The position numbers and the translations under genes are program-made. A DNA stretch of 64,000 nt from Myxococcus xanthus (GTDB taxonomy: Bacteria; Myxococcota; Myxococcia; Myxococcales; Myxococcaceae). Shown one piece after another: positions 9,721 to 16,794 of the stretch. Below the pieces are notes generated by a model. It was not told the DNA's origin and searched no databases. It saw only the letters and a program-made list of their open reading frames with translations. The stretch spans positions 2,979,001-3,043,000 of the forward strand of contig NZ_CP017174.1 in assembly GCF_006402735.1 (NCBI RefSeq), written 5' to 3'. How positions within the stretch are numbered: position 1 is the stretch's first letter; each line of letters starts with the position of its first letter.

Positions 9721-10527
9721 ATGGCGCGCCCGAAGAGTCAGAAAAACGTAATCAGGAAGCGGAGTTACACGGCCGGCCGGGTGGCCCGGCAGGTTCCCCT
9801 CGTCCCCGAGCCCAACAGGCTCCTGAAGGTCTGGCGTCGCGTGCTCGAACGCCGGCTGCGCACACGCCTGCGCGCGAAGGTGGCGTTGGAGATTCACGAC
9901 AACACGCACACCATGCTGACGTTCCAACGCCAGCGGGCCATGTGGCGGCTTCGGCTGCACCACATGTTCCTGGTCGCTCCGGACGACGTGGTGCAGGCGC
10001 TCGCAAGCTTCGTGCGCAAGGGTGACCCGGACGCCAGCGTGCTGCTGGACAAGTTCATCGAGCGCAACCGCGTCTACATCCGGCGCCTGTCTCCGGCGCA
10101 GATGCGCAAGCGCATCCGGCTGGAGCCCGTGGGGCAGCACCACGATTTGGAGCGCATCTACGTCCGGCTGAACGAGCGCTACTTCGACGGCCGCATCGAC
10201 GCGGCCATCACCTACGGCCCGGCGCCGCGGGTGAAGGGGCCTCGCAAGAGCATCAAGATGGGCTCCTACTCCGCGGACTCGAAGGTCATCCGCATCCACC
10301 CGGCGTTGGACCAGCCGGTGGTGCCCCGCTACTTCGTGGAGTGGATTGTCTTCCACGAGATGCTCCACCACGTGTACCGGACGCGGAAGGGCGACGACGG
10401 CAGGCGCTGCATCCACCCGCCCGAGCTGATGGAGCACGAGAAGCAGTTCCACGACTACGCCCGCGCCCTCGCGTGGGAGCGGGAGAACCTGGACCTGCTC
10501 CTGCGTGCCCGCGTGACGCCGGCCTGA
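9721..10527 (+). CDS. SprT-like zinc metalloprotease-domain protein
   Basis: A 268-residue protein. The C-terminal half holds a SprT/YgjP-like zincin motif HEMLHH (His212, Glu213, His216) preceded by NERYFDG and RIHPALDQP, which are typical of SprT-like domains. A third ligand may be His227 region or His240 in EHEKQFHDY. The first 90 residues are strongly basic (RKRSYTAGRVARQV, RRVLERRLRTRLRAK), which would suit nucleic-acid binding. SprT-family proteins in eukaryotes (Spartan) cut DNA-protein crosslinks; a bacterial role is unproven. The start at 9721 is set by the promoter position. Convergent with the unknown gene at 10553. Confidence 0.8.
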   Translation: MARPKSQKNVIRKRSYTAGRVARQVPLVPEPNRLLKVWRRVLERRLRTRLRAKVALEIHDNTHTMLTFQRQRAMWRLRLHHMFLVAPDDVVQALASFVRKGDPDASVLLDKFIERNRVYIRRLSPAQMRKRIRLEPVGQHHDLERIYVRLNERYFDGRIDAAITYGPAPRVKGPRKSIKMGSYSADSKVIRIHPALDQPVVPRYFVEWIVFHEMLHHVYRTRKGDDGRRCIHPPELMEHEKQFHDYARALAWERENLDLLLRARVTPA

Positions 10528-10542
10528 GTGGCCGTGCGTGGG

Positions 10543-10560
10543 TCCCCTGTGCTCAGGGGA
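10543..10560. terminator. Hairpin at convergent gene ends
   Basis: TCCCCTG (10543-10549) pairs perfectly with CAGGGGA (10554-10560) around the four-base loop TGCT. It spans the stop codon of the leftward gene. No T-run follows, so termination is plausible but not proven. Confidence 0.45.
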
Positions 10561-11761
10561 TGATGAGCCCGCCGGGGCTGCGCCGCTCCAGCGTAGGGGC
10601 AGGCGCGGCCTCCGCGGGGCCGGTGTCCGCGCCGGGCTGTGCACCGGCCCGCGCCGCGGCGGCGGCCACCAGGGCCAGCACCTTCTCGAAGAGCCGCTCG
10701 GCGAAGCGGGAGAAGGGCTCCTGGGCCCCATGGAAGAGCCGGCGGGCCTCGGCCCGGGCGATGTCCGCCTCGCGTGGGCGGCTGCTCCGCTCGAAGTAGT
10801 CCGCCATCCGCCACAACCGCAGCGCGTAGCGCTGGCGCACCTCGGGGGTGAAGAAATCCCGGGCCACGCCAAGCACCGCCGCCTGGAGCTGCTCCTGGCG
10901 CTGCACGTCGCTCAGCGACAGGGGGCTGTGCACCACTTCGTCCATCTTCTGCACCAGGACCCGCATGTCGGACTCCGGAGGCAGCCACGAAGCCAGCTCC
11001 ACGGTGTCGTGGAGGACGTCGGCTTCCTGTGCGCGGCGGATGTCCTCGGGCTCGGGCGGAGGCAGCTCGGTGGGCGACTGCTGCGGCTGGACATCAAAGT
11101 GGCGCAGCACCACGTCCAGTCCTTCGGGGAAGGGCGTGTGGGTGCGCAGGTTGGTGCCGGCGGCCTCGGCCAGCAGGGCCGCGGCTTCCTCGGGCGGCAG
11201 TTCCACGATGCCGCCGTGGGCCAGCCCGTCCTTCACCAGCTTCCGCCAGGTGGCGCGGTTCCTGTCGCCCAACTGGAGCGCCACCACGCCGCGCTCGTCG
11301 GACAGCTGCATCTGCACCACCTCCACGCCCGCGCCGCGCAGCACCCGTGCCAGCACGAGCGCTCGCTCGCCGCCACCAGTGACGGCGCTGGCGAGCGCGT
11401 TGAGGGGCTCGGGGGCGGCGGCGCGGGGGGGCTCGGCCGGGGCGGCACGCGCGGGCCCGGCCACGGCGACGCCACGCGAGCGAAGCTGGTACAGCGCCTT
11501 CTTCGCGGCCTTGGCCAGGGGCTTCACGGCTGAGGACGACAGGGCCTCCGGCAGGGCGGTGTGCCCGTCTGACACGGCGGCCTCGAGCACGGCCAGGGCC
11601 AGGGGCTCCGGAAGGGCCTCCACGCGGGCGAGGGTGGCCTGGGGCACGTCGTGCGCCAGGGCGCGGGCGGACTCCACCGCTTCGGCGGGAAAGGCAGGCA
11701 GCGGCGCGCTGGAGCGCAGGGCGTCCAGTAGGGAGCGAGGGTCCGAAGAGGAGGAACTCAT
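10553..11761 (-). CDS. Conserved-looking hypothetical protein, Ala/Pro-rich
   Basis: A 402-residue protein with no domain I recognise. Residues 1-110 are Ala/Leu-rich and helical. Residues 111-290 include an alpha/beta segment (RALVLARVLRGAGVEVVQMQLSDERGVVALQLGDRNRATWRKLV). The C-terminal part is helical and charged (DFFTPEVRQRYALRLWRMADYFERSS), ending in an Ala/Pro tail. There is no signal peptide or membrane span. Codon bias is like that of the neighbours, and the frame is uninterrupted, so I take it as a real cytosolic protein. ATG 11761 opens it. The membrane-protein gene follows on the same strand upstream. Confidence 0.7.
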   Translation of the reverse strand: MSSSSSDPRSLLDALRSSAPLPAFPAEAVESARALAHDVPQATLARVEALPEPLALAVLEAAVSDGHTALPEALSSSAVKPLAKAAKKALYQLRSRGVAVAGPARAAPAEPPRAAAPEPLNALASAVTGGGERALVLARVLRGAGVEVVQMQLSDERGVVALQLGDRNRATWRKLVKDGLAHGGIVELPPEEAAALLAEAAGTNLRTHTPFPEGLDVVLRHFDVQPQQSPTELPPPEPEDIRRAQEADVLHDTVELASWLPPESDMRVLVQKMDEVVHSPLSLSDVQRQEQLQAAVLGVARDFFTPEVRQRYALRLWRMADYFERSSRPREADIARAEARRLFHGAQEPFSRFAERLFEKVLALVAAAAARAGAQPGADTGPAEAAPAPTLERRSPGGLIIP

Positions 11762-11853
11762 ACGGGACGTTCTACTGCACGGTGCCCGTCCCGGGGCATG
11801 CCCCGCGCGGGCATTGCGCCCACCAGGTCACAGTGCCGCGAGCGGCGGAGGAC

Positions 11854-13422
11854 TCAGCGCCGGCGCACCAGCGCGCTCTTGCCTGGCTCCGCCACCACGG
11901 CCAGCTCGGACTGGAGCCGCGGACTGAACACGCGCGACGGCGGCGCGCCGCGTACGAGGAAGTGGTCGTACCAGACGCCCTGCCGCTCGTAGTCCATCTG
12001 CTGCGGCCGCCACTCGGAGGGGAAGGTGGGGGGCTCCTCGCCGGTGTAGCGCAGCGGGGAGTGCGGCGTGGACGCGAAGGTGAAGTTGGGCACGCCGCCG
12101 CGCGCCCGGGCCAGCACCGCCGCGCTGTGGATGAAGACGGGCTGTCGCACCACCCGGGAGCCGGGGTCGAACATCAACCCCATGACACGTGGGCGGGGGG
12201 CGGTGGCGGCCACCAGCGGCCCCCATTCGGCCTGCGCCTCCCGAGAGAAGGCGCGGTAGCCGCGCGCCATGACGAAGGCCAGCACCACCGCGCAGGCCAG
12301 GGCGGCGCCGCGTAGGGGCCTCCGCCACGCGGGAATGGCCGCCGGGACGGTGGCCACCAGGAGCGCGGCGGCCAGGTGCGCGTAGCGCGTGTTGAGGTAG
12401 TAGATGTAGCCGCGGATGTCGAAGGGCAGCAGAAAGTAGAGCGCCAGGGCCAGCAGCCCCAGCCCCATCAGCCGCGAGCGCGCCACCAGGCCCTGTGTGG
12501 CGGAGCGCTCTGGCCGCAGCAGCCCCGCGACCCAGCCCGCCACCGCCACCGCGCCCACGGCATACAGGGCCCACCGGTCCGAGCCATCCCGGAAGGTGTT
12601 GGCGAGCACCTGGAAGAACTCGGCGCGGTTCTGCTCGAAGCCCTTCCACGCCAGGTTCTGCGGAGAGAAGGTGGGACCCCACGCCTTCCAGGGCACTCCG
12701 GGCTGGATGTCCGCGGGCTCGCCGAAGCGAAGCACCACCCAGCCGAGGAACAGCGCGACGCCGGGCACCACCCCCAGCAGCGCGGGCACGCGAGGCCGCA
12801 GCCGCGCGGCGAGCCCACGGGCTTGTGCGTCCTCGGGCACGCGCGTGGTGAGCAGCAGCAAGGGCAGCCCGAAGGCGAGGAACCCGAAGGCCTGCACGTG
12901 GAAGAGGAGCACCGCCACCAGGCACACCGCCAACCCGATGCCCCACGTCCGGCGGCGAGGCGCGTCCTCCAGCGTCCGCACGAAGAGGCCGCAGCACAGC
13001 AGCGTCAGCGGCAGCGCGGCGCAGTAGTTGATGAAGCCCCAGTTGAAGCTGTCGCCGTAGGCGAAGGGCAGCGCCAGCAGGGCGGGCCAGGTAGGCCGGC
13101 CCAGGCTGCGCAGCAGGAAGCCGAGGCTGAGCGGCAGTCCCACCACGTAGGCGGAGAGGAAGACGCGGTTGGCCATCTCCAGCGGCAGCAGCCAGTTGAG
13201 GCCGCTGACCAGGTAGTAGTAGCCCAGGTACGGCGTCAGCGCGTGACGCGCGGCGAACAGCTGCGGGTACAGCGTGGTGGGGTCATCCAGCCGGTGCAGG
13301 ACGGAGATGAGGTACAGGTGCTGGGGCAGGTCCACCAGGGGCAGGTGGCGCGACACCCACAGGGGGAGCACCCCCAGGACGAGCGCGGCGGCATGGACGA
13401 GGCGGGAGTGTCGGGGCGTCAC
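11854..13422 (-). CDS. Polytopic membrane protein, possible glycosyltransferase-like (GT-C) fold
   Basis: A 522-residue integral membrane protein with about ten to twelve hydrophobic spans from residue 10 to about 400 and a soluble C-terminus of about 120 residues. The first periplasmic loop carries LPLVDLPQHLYL, an Asp-containing loop after span 1 like that of GT-C lipid-linked glycosyltransferases; the assignment is by topology only. No other motif is recognised. The frame is open upstream to 13920 across the neighbouring gene, but GTG 13422 is the only sensible start before the first span. It is divergent from the metallothionein-like gene. Confidence 0.72.
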   Translation of the reverse strand: MTPRHSRLVHAAALVLGVLPLWVSRHLPLVDLPQHLYLISVLHRLDDPTTLYPQLFAARHALTPYLGYYYLVSGLNWLLPLEMANRVFLSAYVVGLPLSLGFLLRSLGRPTWPALLALPFAYGDSFNWGFINYCAALPLTLLCCGLFVRTLEDAPRRRTWGIGLAVCLVAVLLFHVQAFGFLAFGLPLLLLTTRVPEDAQARGLAARLRPRVPALLGVVPGVALFLGWVVLRFGEPADIQPGVPWKAWGPTFSPQNLAWKGFEQNRAEFFQVLANTFRDGSDRWALYAVGAVAVAGWVAGLLRPERSATQGLVARSRLMGLGLLALALYFLLPFDIRGYIYYLNTRYAHLAAALLVATVPAAIPAWRRPLRGAALACAVVLAFVMARGYRAFSREAQAEWGPLVAATAPRPRVMGLMFDPGSRVVRQPVFIHSAAVLARARGGVPNFTFASTPHSPLRYTGEEPPTFPSEWRPQQMDYERQGVWYDHFLVRGAPPSRVFSPRLQSELAVVAEPGKSALVRRR

Positions 13423-13523
13423 GGAAGGCGCGGACTGTACGCGGCGCCTCCCTGCACGGCGAGCCGTCCTTGCAACCCGGCCAGCGCCTGTTTTCCAGGT
13501 AGACAAAGGTATGGCTGTCGGCC

Positions 13524-13552
13524 TTGGCAGTCGGGAAGGGCTGCGGTATAGG
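13524..13552 (+). promoter_or_regulatory. Sigma-70-like promoter of the metallothionein-like gene
   Basis: TTGGCA (13524-13529) and TATAGG (13547-13552) are spaced by exactly 17 bases. The transcript would start near 13559 and carry a leader of about 38 bases with GAGGAGAG just before the ATG at 13597. Confidence 0.6.
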
Positions 13553-13596
13553 CGCCGTTTGAGCAGGGGCGCCTGGAGTGCCCCGAGGAGAGCAAC

Positions 13597-13965
13597 ATGA
13601 CGCGCATCGGAATGTGGGTGGCCGGAGGGCTGATGGCGAGCGGCCTGCTCCTGGCACCGGGCGCGGCGGAGGCCTGCGAGGCCCACCGGCGCCCGGCCCC
13701 GGAAGCGAAGGCCGAGGAGGCCACGCCGAAGGCTGTCGAGCCCTCCACCAGCGGCGTGGAGCGCCCGTTGGATGTGCTGGACTCGCTCATGTCCGCCAAG
13801 TGCCAGTGCGGCAGCAAGGCGGACTGCACGTGCAAGAAGGGCTCGTGTGACTGCAGCAAGTGCAAGAAGCCCAAGCGCCAGGTGATGGACGCGCTGCGCG
13901 GCCAGCCCGCGAACCTGCAACTCGACGAGGCGCGCTACGACGCGTCCGCGGGCATCTTCATCTAG
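13597..13965 (+). CDS. Exported metallothionein-like cysteine-rich small protein
   Basis: A 122-residue protein. Residues 1-26 are a signal peptide (MTRIGMWVAGGLMASGLLLA, then PGAAEA). Seven cysteines cluster at 69, 71, 77, 79, 84, 86 and 89 in a C-x-C-x5-C-x-C-x4-C-x-C-x2-C array surrounded by lysines; an eighth (Cys27) is next to the predicted cleavage site. The array resembles metallothionein metal-thiolate clusters, but it is not a BmtA-family protein that I can recognise, and export is unusual for a metallothionein. Metal binding is inference. It has its own promoter and a clear ribosome site (GAGGAG). The 3' end overlaps the convergent methyltransferase gene by eight bases. Confidence 0.8.
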   Translation: MTRIGMWVAGGLMASGLLLAPGAAEACEAHRRPAPEAKAEEATPKAVEPSTSGVERPLDVLDSLMSAKCQCGSKADCTCKKGSCDCSKCKKPKRQVMDALRGQPANLQLDEARYDASAGIFI

Positions 13966-14770
13966 GCGTCTGGGCGGAGCCCTTCTCCGCCTTCACCACC
14001 AGCAGCGACGGCAGGGACACGCGCTCGAAGCGCACGAAGCCCGCCGCCGCGGCCTCCCGGCGCAATTCGGCCTCCCCTCGTGGATGCAGGCCCACGCCGC
14101 GGTGGAGCAGTGCCCGAGGCGCTCCCGGCGGTGCGTAGGTGCTGGCCACCCAGCGGCCTCCGGGCCGCAGCACGCGGTGGACCTCCATCATCATCCTGGG
14201 CAGGTCCGCGACGAAGGGCAGCGCGTCACTCATCAACACCGCGCCCAGCACACCGTCCTGGAAGGGGAGGTAGGGGGCTTCGGCGCGCAGGAAGTCCACG
14301 GCGACGCCGGCCTCGCGCACCTGGGCCACGCCTTCTTCCAGCATGGCGCGGGACACGTCGAGCGCGGCCACGGGCGGCGCGTCGGGCTCATGCGCCAGCC
14401 GCCGCGCGAGCAGCCCCGTGCCGCAGCCCACGTCCAACACGGTGCCTTCGGGTTTGCCCAGGAGGCTGCGGTAGAGGACGAACTCGCTGTCGCCATCCAG
14501 CGGCTGGCGGGTGAGGGCGCGCTGGAGCACGGGGCGCATGTAGCGCTCATAGGAGCGCGCCACCCAGCGCTGCTCCATGCCGCGCTGCAGCGGGCCGGAC
14601 GCGGCGGGGTCCACCACCAGGTCGGCGACGCCCTCGGCCACCGGGTGGCTGGCGCCGCACGCCTGGCAGCGCAGCGGGCCGAAGAAGAGCACCGGGGCGT
14701 CTACCTCCGGCTGGAGGGCGCCACGCCGGCACCGGGGACATCGCAGGAGGGGAACGAGCACGCGCCGCAT
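13958..14770 (-). CDS. SAM-dependent methyltransferase with N-terminal Zn-ribbon (RlmA-like layout)
   Basis: A 270-residue protein. The N-terminus has two Cys pairs (LRCPRC at 9-14 and LRCQACG near 34-40) that make a zinc ribbon as in Trm112-like or RlmA-type proteins. A class I methyltransferase domain follows with motif I VLDVGCGTGLLARRL (near 112-126), ALDVSRAMLE, and the post-motif VHRVLRPGGRWV. Substrate unknown; the layout recalls 23S rRNA guanine methyltransferases, but ubiquinone/UbiE-like enzymes are equally close in the core. It ends inside the convergent metallothionein-like gene and lies downstream of a zinc-ribbon gene and nadA on the same strand. Confidence 0.82.
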   Translation of the reverse strand: MRRVLVPLLRCPRCRRGALQPEVDAPVLFFGPLRCQACGASHPVAEGVADLVVDPAASGPLQRGMEQRWVARSYERYMRPVLQRALTRQPLDGDSEFVLYRSLLGKPEGTVLDVGCGTGLLARRLAHEPDAPPVAALDVSRAMLEEGVAQVREAGVAVDFLRAEAPYLPFQDGVLGAVLMSDALPFVADLPRMMMEVHRVLRPGGRWVASTYAPPGAPRALLHRGVGLHPRGEAELRREAAAAGFVRFERVSLPSLLVVKAEKGSAQTPR

Positions 14771-14830
14771 GGGGCCGGCAAGGCTACCGTCCCCCGTGCG
14801 GCGCGAGAACCCGTTTTCCGCCGGACGCCG

Positions 14831-15430
14831 TCAGGCCGAGGGCTGCGTGCGTGGCACGCGCTTGTCCTCGGCCACCAGCACCGGCCAGCCGCGGGCCATG
14901 GCCTCGCGGAAGAAGGCGGCCAGCTCCCGGCGGCTGTGATTCACCGCGCCCAGGAACGGGTCGATGAGGGACTCCTCACCCAGGCTGCGCGTGGCCGCCA
15001 GCTCCACCGGCGTGCCGCAGCGCTCGCAGCGGATGGACACCTGGCGCACCAGGGCCACCGGCACCGCGTAGCGGGCGCCGCAATCTCCGCACTTCCACAC
15101 CAGGGCGCGCTCACCAGCCTCGCGGCGCGCCAGGTTCTCCAATTCGTCCGCCAGCCGCAGCAGCGCCGGGAGGTCCTGGGGTGGTTGCGCGAAGACGGCG
15201 GACGGGCCGAAGCCCGTCTCGGGCGCGCCCAGCGACGGGGGACGGTCCCCCTGTAGCAGGGTGCGCAGCCTGTCCTTGGCTCGCATGTCTCGGAATTCAG
15301 CGCCGGTGAGCGCGCGCTCCACCGCCTCATGGACCGGAGGCAGCTCCGGCTCGAGGCGCTCATCGTCCGGCAACGTCTGGGGGAAGTTCACCAGTCGGTG
15401 CGCGGGGACTGCGAGGAATCGGAAGGCCAC
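14831..15430 (-). CDS. Zinc-ribbon hypothetical protein
   Basis: A 199-residue cytosolic protein. A zinc-finger-like ribbon occupies about 113-142, CGDCGARYAVP and then RCERCGTPVEL, like the MJ0042/zinc_ribbon finger seen in many myxobacterial proteins. The remainder is helical with no domain I recognise. The next gene upstream on the same strand is nadA, 78 bases away, so co-transcription is possible. Function unknown. Confidence 0.68.
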   Translation of the reverse strand: MAFRFLAVPAHRLVNFPQTLPDDERLEPELPPVHEAVERALTGAEFRDMRAKDRLRTLLQGDRPPSLGAPETGFGPSAVFAQPPQDLPALLRLADELENLARREAGERALVWKCGDCGARYAVPVALVRQVSIRCERCGTPVELAATRSLGEESLIDPFLGAVNHSRRELAAFFREAMARGWPVLVAEDKRVPRTQPSA

Positions 15431-15508
15431 GGTGGCTCCATCGCATTGTGCTTCGCGGGGTGCAAGACGCGAGTTGGCAAATGTCCGCTGCTACCGGTTA
15501 TCCGCAGA

Positions 15509-16441
15509 CTACACAGACCAGTCCAGCATGCGTTGCAGCGGCGCGCGAGCACCCTCGCGCAGGTCCTCGGGCATGGTCAGCTCGGGCGTGCGCTCCTTCA
15601 TGCACCGCCAGAGTTTCTCCAGCGTGTTCAGCCGCATGTACGGGCACTCGTTGCATGCGCAGCCGTTGTCCGGCGGAGCGGGGATGAACGTCTTGTCCGG
15701 CGCGGCCCGCTTCATCTGGTGGATGATGCCCGCCTCCGTCACCACGATGAACTGCTGTTTCGGGCTACGCACCGCGTAATCCAGAATCGCCTTGGTGGAG
15801 CCGATGAAGTCCGCGTGGCGCAGCACTGCCTGCTCACACTCGGGGTGGGCCACCACTTCCGCCTCCGGGTACTCCACCTTCAGCTGCACCAGTTTCTTCT
15901 CGCTGAAGATTTCGTGGACGATGCAGCTGCCCGGCCACAGCACCATGTCGCGGCCCGTCTGTTTCATCACGTAGCGGCCCAGGTGCTGGTCCGGCGCGAA
16001 GAGAATCTGCCGGTCCTTTGGCACCTGGTTCACGATTTTCACCGCGTTGGACGACGTGCAGATGACGTCGCTCATGGCCTTCACCGCGGCGGAGCTGTTG
16101 ACGTAGCTCACCACGAAGGCGTTCGGGTGTTTGTCCTTGAACGCCTTGAAGGCCCCTGGCGGGCACCGGTCCGACAGCGAACAGCCGGCCTTGAGGTCCG
16201 GCAACAGCACCTGCCGGGACGGATTGAGAATCTTCGCCGTCTCCGCCATGAAATGAACGCCACAGAAGACGATGACGTCTGCCTTCGTGCGCGCCGCGGC
16301 TTGCGCCAGCGCCAGGCTGTCGCCCACGAAGTCCGCGAGGTCCTGAACTTCGCTCTCCTGGTAATAGTGCGCCAGGATGACTGCGTTCATGGAACGCTTG
16401 AACTCCTGGATTTCCTTCGCGTAGTCGACTTCGGCGCTCAT
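15509..16441 (-). CDS. nadA: Quinolinate synthase A
   Basis: A 310-residue enzyme that condenses iminoaspartate with dihydroxyacetone phosphate to give quinolinate for NAD synthesis. It carries one oxygen-sensitive 4Fe-4S cluster. The three cluster cysteines expected for the family are seen in [16 protein letters not shown] and CNECPYM. Other signatures are [27 protein letters not shown] and [12 protein letters not shown] 16441 has GGGAGG just upstream; an ATG at 16462 would add seven unrelated residues. nadB and nadC are not in this window. Confidence 0.96.
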   Translation of the reverse strand: MSAEVDYAKEIQEFKRSMNAVILAHYYQESEVQDLADFVGDSLALAQAAARTKADVIVFCGVHFMAETAKILNPSRQVLLPDLKAGCSLSDRCPPGAFKAFKDKHPNAFVVSYVNSSAAVKAMSDVICTSSNAVKIVNQVPKDRQILFAPDQHLGRYVMKQTGRDMVLWPGSCIVHEIFSEKKLVQLKVEYPEAEVVAHPECEQAVLRHADFIGSTKAILDYAVRSPKQQFIVVTEAGIIHQMKRAAPDKTFIPAPPDNGCACNECPYMRLNTLEKLWRCMKERTPELTMPEDLREGARAPLQRMLDWSV

Positions 16442-16794
16442 GGCACCTCCCGAGTCCCACATTTAACCGGGACTGGAAGTGCCGGCCAGGGTGCGGTTTG
16501 CCCCACTTTGCTGATGCCCGGGCGGCCACGAATCAAGCGGGCGGCCCTTTTCCAACATCCGCCCTGTCCTCATGCTGGGGCACTCCCTTCCCCATGAGGT
16601 CCGGTAAGATGGCGAGCCGGGCCGGACGCCGCGCATGCGGTTCGGCCATTGCATCTGGGAACTTCGAACCACGGGGGAATGTGAGGGGTCGCCGTCGGAA
16701 GGTCCGGCGGGGCGGTGGAGGCTGGCGGTCACATTCCGACCCGTGAAGTGGTTCATCCGGGGGCAGGCGGCTCTGACCCGGTGGAGGAGGACAT
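16442..16794. other. 353-bp divergent intergenic region upstream of nadA and the signalling operon
   Basis: No gene is supported. On the nadA side a TTAAAT element lies about 20 bases before the start. An inverted repeat CCTCATG (16568-16574) / CATGAGG (16593-16599) with an inner GGG/CCC pairing could form a hairpin or bind a regulator. The octamer GGGCGGCC is directly repeated in the segment 16524-16554. On the right side a strong GGAGGAGG precedes the ATG at 16795. I found no clear -35/-10 pair for the signalling operon. Confidence 0.4.
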
